A stretch of DNA of 64,000 nt from Pleodorina starrii (taxonomy: Eukaryota; Chlorophyta; Chlorophyceae; Chlamydomonadales; Volvocaceae), in NCBI GenBank assembly GCA_030267565.1, contig BRXU01000003.1:7677001-7741000 (forward strand). The letters run 5' to 3'. The translations under genes were made by a program, and so were the position numbers. The notes under the pieces were generated by a model. That model had not been told where the DNA came from and ran no database searches. It worked only from the letters and a program-made list of their open reading frames with translations. Below, piece after piece: positions 13,027 to 23,371 of this stretch. Numbering within the stretch: the first letter of the stretch is position 1; each line of letters begins with the position of its first letter.

Positions 13027-14570
13027 AGCGGACGATCTAAGCCTTTTTGCTGCGACAAAGCGTCGTTTGATGAGCCTGCTTGCAGCGCTGCGGGAGTGGT
13101 CGGAAGCGTTCGGTCTTACCGTTAATGCGAAGAAGTGCGAGCTGCTGTTTTTCCACCCCAATGCCCAGGTCAGGAGCCACTTTTATGCGATCAGCGACTT
13201 GGCTACTATGCGCGTGACGGAGGACGGGTTGCCGGTGGTCCGACCTATCACTTGGAAGACGCGCGCACGCTATCTCGGGCTGCATTTTGGTCCTAACAGC
13301 GCTTTCTCGTCCTGCACGGACGAGCTTCATGCTGCGGGCCGGCGGGCCATGTTCTCTCTGCTTAGCAAGCTGCGTCGGCAGGGGCTGTTGCTCCCCTCAG
13401 TTGGTATGAAATGTTTCAACGCTCAAGTTCGCTCTGTTCTTTCGTACGGTTCGCAGCTATGGGGCGCTGACCTGGTTTTAGCCATGATAGAGAGGGGTTT
13501 TCCGGCTAACGAAGCTCCGCGTTCTTGTTATTTTGAGGCCGCTATCCGGGACCGTATGGTCAAGCTACAAATCTCGTTTATGAAACAGCTGGTCGGAGCT
13601 GCCGTTCCACCCCTGCAGTTGTTGTTTAGAGAGCTCGGGCAGGTGCCTCTACAGTTGCATTGGGCTGAATCCGTTTTTCGTTTTTGGAACAGTTTGGTGG
13701 AGGACACTAGCAACGTGTATCACAGCGCCTTTCGTCATGAGATCCGTTTGGCTTTGGAATCGGATCTGCAGGCAGACGGTTGGGGCTCCAAGGTCATTCG
13801 GGTTCTGAACCTCTTAGGGCACGACTGGGGCGAAGAAGCGGCGGCGGGTAACATGGACACTAGGGTTAGGCGTTTTTCGGCGTGCAGGCTTGACGTTGAG
13901 GCGCTGATGGACACCCTCAGGGGTCGCGTCAACGACGATTGGGGCAGTGATAGGTTGGCGGTGGACCCGGGCGCTTTCGTTTCGGACGGCAGGAAGCCTG
14001 GTGTTAAGATGTGCCGTTACAAGCACTGGATGGGGTTACCGAAGCAGTTCGAGGGGTACATCCCGCCGGCGCACCACCGTTCCTTACTTCGTTTTCGTTT
14101 GTGTGTGTCTGACTTAGCGATTAATAGCGAGAGCAGCAGGTCTAGGGAGCTTCGTGTGTGTAAGACGTGTCGCTCTAATGGTGCTGTGGAGGATGAGAAG
14201 CATTTTCTGCTGGAGTGCTCCGCGCTTGCGTCTGCGCGGCAGAGGCTTTGGGATTTGGGTGTGCCCGTTAGTGCGTGTGTTAACGATGTCATGCAAGTTG
14301 ACGACCAGCGTGGTCTTGCGAGTGCTATTTTTGAAATGTTCCGCTTACGGCGAGAATGCATCTCTTCGTAAAGTTGTGCTTGGCATCTATCTTTCAAGTT
14401 ATGCCATTCGTCTGTGCTTCTCCTGTATCCTGACGTTACATCGTTTCTTTGGTTACTGTTTCTCTTGTTTCCGTTTGCTTTTCTGCTTGGCTGAAGCGGT
14501 TCATGAGCCTCCGGGTTCGTTTGAGCCGTACGAGCTCGTTGAAGCTTGTAACATCATCATCATCATCATC
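13027..14570 (+). mobile_element. 5'-truncated non-LTR retrotransposon (LINE) inside the F-box pseudogene
   Basis: Flanked by a 12-13 bp target-site duplication (AACGAGACGCTG at 13015-13026 and 14571-14582; possibly one more C). It ends in GAAGCTTGTAAC followed by an (ATC)n tail, and is truncated at the 5' end inside the reverse transcriptase gene. Structure: partial ORF 13028-14371, then about 200 bp of 3' UTR. The duplicated target equals the F-box coding sequence, which reads uninterrupted in the right-hand copy. Confidence 0.95.
13028..14371 (+). pseudogene. LINE reverse transcriptase, C-terminal fragment
   Basis: The open frame starts with ADDLSL, the second half of the catalytic (Y/F)xDD box of reverse transcriptase, and continues through AFGLTVNAKKCELLFF and the thumb/connection region to a C-terminal zinc-knuckle-like CKTC...EDEKHFLLEC. 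It ends at TAA 14369-14371, about 447 codons without a stop, suggesting a young insertion. Endonuclease, fingers and palm N-terminal to the DD box are absent. No RNase H domain is recognisable. Inactive on its own. Confidence 0.9.
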
Positions 14571-15329
14571 AACGAGACGCTGCAGCTCATGTTCGCAAAG
14601 CTGCCCTTTTCTTCAAGGCAGTACGCGTCTCTTGGTACGCTTCTTTCTATTTGAACTGCAAGGGTCATGTTAGTTTCCCTGCACTGGACCGCCCACGGTC
14701 TCTTTGCTCGCTCCTGCTGCTCGGATCCGCCTTCCAGTGCCTCGACCTTTTCCTCCTGTGCGTTTCTCCGGCTGAAACGGTGTCGGACGCTTGGAACCTC
14801 ACTTGGGTCCCCTCCCTCCGGCCCTCCTGCCCACGTTGGGCCACCTCCGTCGCACTTCCTCCCTCCGCAGTCTGCCGGCGATGGCGCGATCTGCTGCTGG
14901 AGGCGCCCTTCTGTCGCCACGTAGCCCCCAGCCAGAGCCTCAGCGTGGCTCTTCAGGCCTGCAGCCCCGGTGACACCCTCATCTGTCCGCCCGGCATGTA
15001 TCAGGTGGGAACTGGGCGGCGGGGAGCCGGTGACCGGACATCTACGCCCTGCCAAAGGCAACAGTTGTCAAGAATGGGACGATGAGCGAAGGCGGGGCAG
15101 TGATTGTGTATTGTGAAGAGAGAGCGGCCGGCTCCACCCCTTCAGCTGACCGTCGCCGAACACTGCCGCACCGGAAAAAACCCTCTCCTTTCGCCTTTCC
15201 CATCTCTCAAGAGGCCCTTGTTCAGGATCACGACCCCATCCCTCCTCCCTGCCTCCCGCTATTAGGAGACCTTGCTTGTGGACAAGCCAGTGCGGGTAGT
15301 GGCAGAGGACCACTGGCGGGCGGAGCAGG

Positions 15330-15963
15330 GAGAGAGGGTGTCTGTGTGTCTTGTGCACCGGTAGGTGGGGCTGTGATGCTCTAGCGCGCATAGACTTTGT
15401 GAGGCCATATGCCACCAGCAGGTAGAGGCCTGCTCAGCAGGTAGGCACATAGTGACATCACATTTCTCAGTGCGTGCCACGAGTTGTGGTGTGCATGCCC
15501 CCCTTGCACCCAGCCACTTCGTTCTCGCGGTCGTACGTACCATCTATCCGGGACTCAGACCCGTTCTATGCATGTGGGGACGGTGAGGAGGGGCGCAACG
15601 TCACTCGGCTGCCGGAGTGAGGCAGCAGCTAGCAGAGCGACACAACACAACGCAGCAACCCCAGCAACGAGCCGCACAATACACACACGCATATGCACAG
15701 CATGTGAGCACCAGTTCCCGTCGCTTCCTGGGTTGGCGGGCCCACCGGGGCCAGCACAGCGCACCTCTCCGTCACCGCACACCTCTTGGGTCCAACCCAT
15801 CAGCGAAAGTCAGGACCCGAAGCGGCCTTTCCCGCCATCTGGTGGACCTCCCCAGTCCCCATTGGCCGCATGTGGACTGTGCAGGTTGTGCCATGCACCT
15901 GACATCATCCGCCCTGCCAGGGCAGTGCATACCCCGCCCCGGGTGTTGCCATCGATTCGTCCA
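15330..15963. other. Intergenic; nothing recognised
   Basis: Lies between the end of F-box homology and the first MYND fragment. Short frames on both strands show no family resemblance, and I see no repeat shared with the rest of the window. Confidence 0.5.
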
Positions 15964-16290
15964 TCAAGATAGTCGCAACCGCTTCTGCTGTCCGGTCCCC
16001 GCCGCGGTCATACCCGCCTCCATTCCCACCGCCACTGCTGCCGCCACAGCCCCACCGCACTCCGCCCGGTGCCCCGCCCGCCAGTGCGCCGTCTGGCAGT
16101 CGCCGCAGCAGTACCAGGCCGCACCGCAGCGCCCGCAGGCCGCTAGCCGCAGCCCCGCCTCGCTGTCCCCCTCCAGGTTGACGCAGGCGGGGTTGGCGCA
16201 GGTGCGCAGCACCTCCGCCACCTCCGCCGGGGAAGCCAGGGCGCGTAACACCTCCTCCACCTGCGGCCGCAGCTGCAGCTGCATCCTCAA
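15964..16290 (-). pseudogene. MYND-finger fragment A (3' end of a MYND-array gene)
   Basis: About 108 residues: LRALASPAEVAEVL, then a complete MYND finger (CANPACVNLEGD...CGRCGAAWYCC...CQTAHWRAGHRAEC) and a short Ala/Gly-rich tail. Nothing matching the upstream 1000 residues of the full genes adjoins it. It is followed by the same spacer that precedes genes at 23372 and 29265, so it marks the edge of a duplicated unit. It may be an exon of a transcript whose start I cannot find; more likely a fragment. Confidence 0.65.
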
Positions 16291-17059
16291 GCCAGTGCCC
16301 CGAACCCCTCGCTACATCGGTCCTGCCCGCACACGCTGCCACCCCACCTACCAAATGCAAACTTGCGCCAGGCAGGTTTGCACGTTTTTTGTCGCAGTGC
16401 AATGCCACTGGTCGGCGGGTGCTGAGTCGTCCTCCATCCTTATCGACAGCCACCACAAGCCCCCCTCACGCACAGTGAGCCGCCGCCGGCCACGGCACCG
16501 CCCCTCCATCCGCGCGTCCGCCCCTCCATCCGCTCCATTCTAGACTCCAGGGGTCTACCTCGGCCGACCCAATCATTCGCCCCACCCGAACCCGAATCCG
16601 GAAGCCTGCTACCGGTACCCGACCGCACGCCAGCAGTTTGGTCGTGCATCGAAGCAAGTGGGAGCATCTGATTGGCTTTTGGCCTTGCTTGGAGCGCATC
16701 AGAGCCAGCCTGCTGCCCTTATTATTGGTGCACGCAGCTCATACATGCACGCCATCGCTACCCACCCCAGCCGCCCTCCCGCACCGCTTTCACCTGCCTG
16801 TTGCGTCCTCATGCGCGACAAGATACAGTTACCGTATAGTTCAGTGTGCGTCTTCCACATAAATGCCGCAGCCCATTCCTCTCTTGCCCATGTCTCGTCA
16901 GCAGACACCACCGTACCCACATTCCCAGCAACATCTGATACCGGCAGGTCTGACCCCGTCCACAAACGACGCATGATCCCTCAGACCATGAACCGGCAGC
17001 AGTGTACATGCATGCCCATACACGAGTGGAGACTTACCCACCCGCATCCGCAAAGCGGC
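16291..17059. repeat. Array spacer 1, copies at 22472-23371 and 28543-29264
   Basis: Non-coding spacer repeated three times. Shared blocks include CACCTACCAAATGCAAAC, GCAAGTGGGAGCATCTGATT and ATGTCTCGTCAGCAGACACC. Each copy sits immediately 3' of a MYND gene's stop codon (on the gene strand), so it probably contains the 3' UTR. The copies differ by indels and substitutions. Confidence 0.85.
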
Positions 17060-20000
17060 CTAATCACCCTCCGCCAGCTCAGTGGCTGCCCTCGCCGCCG
17101 TCGCCGCGCCGCCGCTGCACTCCGCCCGGTGCCCCGTCCGCCAGTGCGCCGTCTGGCAGCCGCGGCAGCAGTACCAGGCCGCACCGCAGCGCCCGCAGGC
17201 CGCCAGCCGCAGCCCCGCCTCGCTGTCCCCCTCCAGGTTGACGCAGGCGGGGTTGGCGCAGGTGTGCAGCACCGCCGCCATCTCCGCCGGGGAAGCCAGG
17301 GCGCGTACCATCCCCACCTCCACCGGTGACAGCCTGGCGGCTACCGCAACCGTGTCACTGCCCTCGCTGCCCTGCTCTCCCGCACCCCACCGCACCAGCC
17401 GCCCCGCCAGCACCTCCAAGTCAACAGCCGTGCGGTCGTCCAGGCCGGAAGCCCGCAGGTCGCCCGCCAGGCTGCGGACCAGCTCCGGGGGCCAGTACGA
17501 CAGCGGAAGGGCGGGATCGGTCGCTGGTGCAATGTCTGCAGCAGCCACTGGCGCCGCCACTGACGCCGCACCAGCGCCCCTGCTGCGGGGGCGCGCGCGT
17601 CGGCGGCCGCCAGGGTTGGACCCACCATCGCGGCTTGCACTGCTGGAGCCAGCACCGCGAGCCGCTGCCTCCATCGCAGAGGCCTCCACGACAGCGCCCC
17701 GACGGGCAGCTTCACGAACCTCCGACGGCAGCACCTCGGCCACCAGGCACAAGCACTGTGCCAGCAGCTGGAGCCGCGCGGGATTACCAGGGGCTTCGAC
17801 CCCGTCACTCAGGTGGGTCAACCGCAGGCGCTTCTCCCCTCTTAGCGCGACTCCGAGCAGCTCGAGCGGGTCAGTCCGCCGAAGCATCGCCGACTGCCAG
17901 CCCTCATCACCCGCGGCCGCGCGAGCACTGCTGCCGTCGCCACCACCGCTCGCGGCATCAGGGCCCCGTGGCGCCGTGGTGTGTCCGCCAGCCGCCAAGA
18001 TGTGGATCCACTGCAGGGCCACTGTCGACATGTCCAATATGTCGCTGGCAATACCTCCAGAGATGGGCACTTGGGTCATATTTGTGAGCGTGGCCGACAC
18101 TGCTGGCAGGCCGACGGGTAGCACTGCCGTCATGACCAGGCCCAGCCGGCGTAACGTCGCGGTGGTGCCGCCGGCACTGCTGTCACCGGTGCCGCCGGAT
18201 GTGAGATCCAGGCTCCACTCAGCGCTTTTCCATAGCTTGCAGCTGCACTCGCAAAGCAGCCCGCAGGTAAGCCCAGACGTGATTTCCAACGCCAGGACAT
18301 CAGGTACACCGCTGCTGCTGCTGGCGCCGCCACTGTATTCCTGCTCCAGAAAGAATGATTGGCGCAGCATCAGCTTGTGCAGTGAGACGACAAACGCGAC
18401 CGCCTGGCGCGGGTCTGCGTGTGTCAGCAGCTGGACGAGCGGGAACTCCTGGTCCTGCAGCAGCGCCTTCAAGAGATGCATCTCGGTTCCGCTGCCGCCG
18501 GGGTCCCTGCCGGCGCGGCGCAGGAGGCGCTCCAGGCAGGGCAGCAGCCCGCCCGCCAGCGCCGCCGCGACGTCGGGTGGCGGTGGCTCGAGCGGCACGG
18601 GTCCTGCAAAGACAAATCAGCGGCGGGCAGCGCACACCCAGAGATAGTGGCCTTGTGCCCCTGTGGCGTGAAAAAACTAAACTTCCCTTCCGCAGCAGAA
18701 AGGGCAGAAGGGAACATTATCCACCAATGAGTGTTAGTGGCACCTTTTGTCACATGTGCTAGCAGAGCTCTTTCCCAAAGGAAAATTGCTATCCGTGCAT
18801 GGACCGTGCATCGACTCAAACCATTGCTACGCATGCATGGCCCACCCTGGCCACCGTAACAATACTAGCTCTTCCCTCCCAACCCAGACAACGCTTGTGC
18901 CGCCCCACGCCGCCCTCCACGCACTCACCCTCGCCCTCTCTCTCGCCCCCGTGCGCTTCAGCCAGCTGCTGGGGTCGCAGATGCTCTGCCAACATGATGA
19001 CATGCTTCGGGTCTTGCTGCCAGTCCAGGTGCTCCACAATGTCAGCGGCCAACCGCCAACGGTCAACGGCCGCCTCCTGCCAGCGACGAGCAGCACCAGC
19101 ACCTGCAGCTGCCGAACCGCAATCGACCTCCAGGACTTTCGTCGCCACCATGAGTGCCCCATTGGCAAAGCTCCAAACCTTGTCCTTCTTCATCACAAAC
19201 CGCTGCTGCTCCTCCTCCACCCACTGCCCGCCCCAGAACCGCGCGGACTTGACCGCCAGGCGCCCCACCCGCAGCATCAGCTCCAAACCCACTCGGCGGC
19301 TGATCAGCGGACCGAAGAGCTCGCCATGAAAGGCTGCTGCGAAGATAAAATCCAAGCTGTGGAGTGCGCGCTCAGGCAACACGTGCACACCCGGGCTCAG
19401 CTGCTGCTGCTGTTCCCTGCCGGCTTCGCCATCAGCTGCCGTGGCTAGACAATGCAGGCGCCGCAGCAGGCCGGGCTGCATGCCGTATGAGGGGCCTCCG
19501 TCGGCAGCGCACAGCACCGCCACCGCCGTCGCCAGCACCAGGTACTGCACGCAGGGGCCCGACAAGGCCCGGCGGAGGATGGGGAGGAACGGTGCAGGCC
19601 CGGCGACACTTCCATTGCCGCTGACGTTGCCCTTTAAGGTGAGGAAGTTATACACTCTCTGCAAGCCGGTAAGGAGGCCGATGTACCCTCTGATGGCGCC
19701 CTCGACCGTGTCGTGCTGCAACGTTTCGCCAGCTGCCCCGCCACCCGCTGCCTTGCCTGCTGCCCCGCCTGCCGCCTCGCCCGTCTCTCCCGCCGCCGCT
19801 GTTGCTCCCACCAGCTCCAGCTTTAGGGCGGTGACCGCTGCCCGGGCGGTGTGCTCCAGGATGCGGCTGTCCGCCAGGGCGCCCGCCAGGTCGGCGATGT
19901 ACGACACAATTATGCCACCACCACCGCCACCACCACGGGGAGACTGGTGCTGTCGGGGGTCGCACGCATCATGCAGCAGGGCGTCCTGCTGGTCCGCAAA

Positions 20001-20858
20001 GCGTACAAAGGTTGTCAAAAACCTATATGACTTCGTGAGCTCCGAAACCAGAAGGCCCACGAGCTCCTCGGCGTTGGCGCGCCTCAAGGGTGATGCCGCT
20101 GTTGGAGCGGCCGCCTCCGCAGCTGGCGCCACCACGGCTGCCACAGCCGCAGTACCCTCCACGGTGCCGCCGGCACCCGACTCTGCCTCGCCAGTAGCCA
20201 GTTTGCGCAGCAGCTCCCACGCTTCCGCGACGCCCGCCGCGAGTCGCTGGCTGATGGGCTTCAAAGACTGCATCCGCAGCAGCAACCGCATAAAGCCCGA
20301 AATCACGGTGGGTGGCCACCGGCTGGGCGAGGGCGGGGGATTACGGAAGTTGGCCGTCTGCCAGAGAGGCAGCACAGCGACCATGAGCCAGTACAAGGTT
20401 AAGTGGAACATCTCGTTGGTCAGAGGTGTTAGCGAGTCCACAGGCTCGCCGTTGTCCCCGCTAATAGCTGTGTCGCGGGCCTGCTGCTGGTTGGCTTGGT
20501 AGGCTGGGCGGGTTTGGGTGTCGCGACTCGCGACGGCGTAGATCTGGAGCATGGCCATGCGTATGACGTCGTCTTGAATCATGTCCATGGCCACGGCTGC
20601 GACATACTCAGAATTGGGAGACTTCCAGAGGAGCCCGCACACATCCTGGATCAGCCCGGCCACCTCATTTGCAGTGGGGCCATCGCCCGGCGGTTCGCTG
20701 CGGGCCTGCCGCAGCTGCTGGTTGCACAGCAGGAATTTTTCAGCACCGATGCGGAGCAATCTTAACGCTTGAGTAGTTTCGCGTGGGATAAGGGCCGCCA
20801 GTTGGGGCGGAACCGCCACTCGGACTCCGGACCCACGGCGTGAGCCTAGCGTTGACAT
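17060..20858 (-). CDS. MYND-finger protein, array gene 1 (intact, 1157 aa)
   Basis: Exon 1 is 20858-18929 and exon 2 is 18603-17060, a GT-AG intron joining EGEG to GPVPLEPPPPDVAAAL in phase. The protein starts MSTLGSRRGSGVRVAVPPQL. Its first ~1080 residues are Leu/Ala-rich and apparently alpha-helical, with low-complexity Gly/Ala/Thr inserts; I recognise no domain there, though an ARM-like solenoid is possible. The MYND finger is at about 1092-1139: CANPAC, then CGRC, YCC, CQTAHW and GHRAEC, supplying eight Cys/His ligands (first pair C-x4-C). MYND fingers bind proline-rich peptides and occur in chromatin and signalling proteins; a specific role cannot be inferred. Close paralogue of the gene at 23372-27241; both frames are fully open, arguing for selection or recency. 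Confidence 0.85.
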
Positions 20859-22159
20859 TTTGGTGGTGCCTGGGCAAGTGCATTCAGACTCGCACGGAAT
20901 TACGCCTCCCTAAGCCTATTAGGACAAACATAAACAATCTGATTTTTCTGCTCGAATCAAAGTAGATCCTGTCGCTCAGTAAGGCTCAGGAAATCTTATC
21001 TTAAGCCATATAGCGAATCAAGGGTCCTGCTACGTTTGAGGAACGGGAGCTGTGGGCCTTTGCGTTTGCATTTGGCGACATCAATGAGGCGTCCAGCTTA
21101 GCCCGTAGTGGTGATTGTAAAGAGGCAAATATCCATCGCAATCACTTGTCCTGCTGGTGCGCTATTGTAAGGGCGTTAGCCCCAAAGGGCCGTTCGTCCA
21201 TTCGGAAACGCTCCAACGGTTACCAAGGCGCTACTTTACGACAAGGGCCGGCACTCAAGTCAAGCCAAGGCGCTCCACCGTACGCCATAGCCCCATCATT
21301 GCGGTACGTGTCTTGTGCGGGTGCCCGAATTGCGTCGCCGTGTGTCTAACCCACCAGAACCTATCAACCTCCCATAGCATCACGTGTTCCGGATGCACGG
21401 AGCAGCCTTCACCGCCCTCCTCTATGCGCCCGCTACTGTGGGAGAGTAAGCGGAGGACGATGGGGGTACGCAGAGGCCTACACCTACCGGTGTCGGTGTG
21501 TTCCCACCGCCGGCGCACCCGCACGCGGGCCCTTACGGTACGCGCATGGAGACAACTGACATACCACATACGGCGTTGCAACGGCCGTCACCTCAAAACC
21601 ACAACGGTGCCCAGCCAGCACCCCCCAGACGCCCCATAACCGCCGGCCCCCGGCACTCCACCCGGTGGCCCACCCGCCAGTGCGCTGTCTGGCAGTCACG
21701 ACAGCAATACAAAGGCAGCGCCCGCACAGGCCCCCATAGCACACGCAGCACACCACAGTACAGCACAGCTGCGGCTTGCTGCGGGACCGCATCCTAACTC
21801 CTGCGGTGTGGCGTCATCAATAGCCGCCAGAACGAAGCACCCGCAGCCGTAGCTGCTGCAAAGGCCCCTATCTACACGGTATAGGGGTCCCTGTCACGCC
21901 AGCTCACGTACCCCGTCATCTAGAATCTACAAATTGGAGGGCCGTAGGGTTGCAGTCTACCCTACGCCCCTCCAATGGGGCGGCACGCACGGTCGCAGCC
22001 CGTCATCATGCATCGGTAAAGTTCCAGGGTATCATATGTCAGGTAAGTAAACACTGAGCTGTCCGTTTGCCAGCAGGGTCACCTCACGCAGAACAAACAG
22101 CATCGTCCTAGCACCGCATCGGTGAAAGTCTCACAAGTCACAACCGACAACCCAGCCAC
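20859..22159. other. 5' flank of array gene 1, partly duplicated
   Basis: Bases 20859-21130 are the upstream region also found at 27242-27480 and 30933-31200 (landmarks GACTCGCACGGAATTACG, CCATATAGCGA, GTCCTGCTACG). Bases 21230-21490 match 27850-28060 and 31590-31800. The rest, 21740-22159, is unique non-coding sequence apart from the small MYND remnant. Confidence 0.7.
21636..21725 (-). pseudogene. MYND-finger remnant H
   Basis: The minus strand reads LYCCRDCQTAHWRVGHRVECRGP, the second half of the MYND finger, with no first half or flanking protein. Divergence in silent positions suggests an older fragment than A, E, F and G. Confidence 0.65.
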
Positions 22160-22471
22160 TCAATACAGCATCATTACGGCTGCATAACCATTCCCGGCGG
22201 CCCCTGCCGCGACCGTTCCTGCCCCCACCGCCGATGCACCGCCGCCGCACTCCGCCCGGTGGCCCGCCCGCCAGTGCGCCGTCTGGCAGTCGCGGCAGCA
22301 GTACAAGGCCGCACCGCAGCGCCCGCAGGCCGCCAGCCGCAGCCCCGCCTCGCTGTCGCCCTCCAGGTTGACGCAGGCGGGGTTGGCGCAGGTGCGCAGA
22401 ACCTCAGCCGCCACCTCATCCGGGCAAGCCAGGGCGCGTAACACCGCCTCCACCTCCGGCCGCAGCTGCAT
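22160..22471 (-). pseudogene. MYND-finger fragment G
   Basis: About 103 residues beginning MQLRPEVEAVLRALACPDEV, then CANPACVNLEGD and a complete MYND finger (one change, AALYCC for AAWYCC), then an Ala/Gly tail. Its position is equivalent to fragment A: it precedes the spacer copy and the next full gene on the plus axis. The upstream flank shares CCCCGAACCCCTCGC with fragment A. Confidence 0.65.
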
Positions 22472-23371
22472 GCATCCTCAAGCCACTGCCCCGAACCCCT
22501 CGCCATATACAGTACACTGTACATTGTACATATACTGTACATTGGTCCTGCCCGCACACGCTGCCACCCCACCTACCAAATGCAAACATGCGCCAGGCAG
22601 GTTTGCACTCTTTTGTCGCAGTGCACGGAAGCTGGTCGGCGGGTGCTGAATTGTACATCCTGATTATCGACAGCCAACAAAAGCCCCCCTCACGCACAGT
22701 GAGCCGCCGCCGGCCACGGCACCTCCCCTCCATCCATCCGCGCGTCCGCCCCTCCATCCGCTCCATTCCAGACTCCAAGGGTCTATCTCGGCCGACCCAC
22801 TCATTCGCCCCACCCGAACCCGAACCCGAATCCGGAAGCCTGCTCCTCGCTGTCTGACCCTAAACTTAAACCTGCGCATGCATCCGATCCCAACCGTCCA
22901 AAGTGTGCCAGCCGTGGATCTACATCAATCTGCATCGCCTGCTGCCCGTATGTACGCCAGCAGCTTGGTCGTGCATCGGAGCAAGTGGGAGCATCTGATT
23001 GGCTTTTGGCCTTGCTTGGAGCGACTCAGGGCAAGCCTGCTGCCCTTATTATCGGTGCACGCAGCTCATACATGCACGCTATCGCTACCCGCCCCCGCCG
23101 CCCGCCCGCACCGCGTTCACCTGCCTGTTGCGTCCTCGTGCGCGACAAGATAAAGTTACCGTGTAGTTCAGTGTGCGTCTTCCACATAAATGCCGCAGCC
23201 CAATCCGCTCTTTCCCATGTCTCGTCAGCAGACACCACCCACATTCCCAGCAACATCTCATAACGGCAGGCCTGACCCGAAGCACGATCCCTCAGACCAT
23301 GAACCGGCAACGTTGTACATGCATGCCCATACACGAGTGGAGACTTGCCGCACCCGCAACCGCACGGCGGC
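22472..23371. repeat. Array spacer 2
   Basis: Second copy of the spacer at 16291-17059. Around 22506-22545 it contains a private run of near-palindromic TACAGTACACTGTACATTG-like motifs absent from the other copies. No gene seen. Confidence 0.85.

Larger units (their letters stand above)
12892..15329 (+). pseudogene. F-box/beta-helix pseudogene, truncated duplicate interrupted by a LINE
   Basis: Copy of the first three exons of the intact minus-strand gene at 54325-60107. Exon 1 starts MRKRAKSKGTALDVS but a one-base deletion (TTTCAC for TTTCCAC) shifts the frame into TAG within a few codons. Four extra bases (AAGC) lie just before the LINE. The LINE (13027-14570) then splits the F-box itself, which resumes as NETLQLMFAKLPFSSRQ. 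Exon 1 ends at 14634, exon 2 is 14871-15004 (VCRRWRDLLLEAPFCRHV...CPPGMYQ), and exon 3 begins at 15266 (ETLLVDKPVRVVAEDHWRAEQ). Homology stops near 15329. It cannot make the intact protein. Confidence 0.9.
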
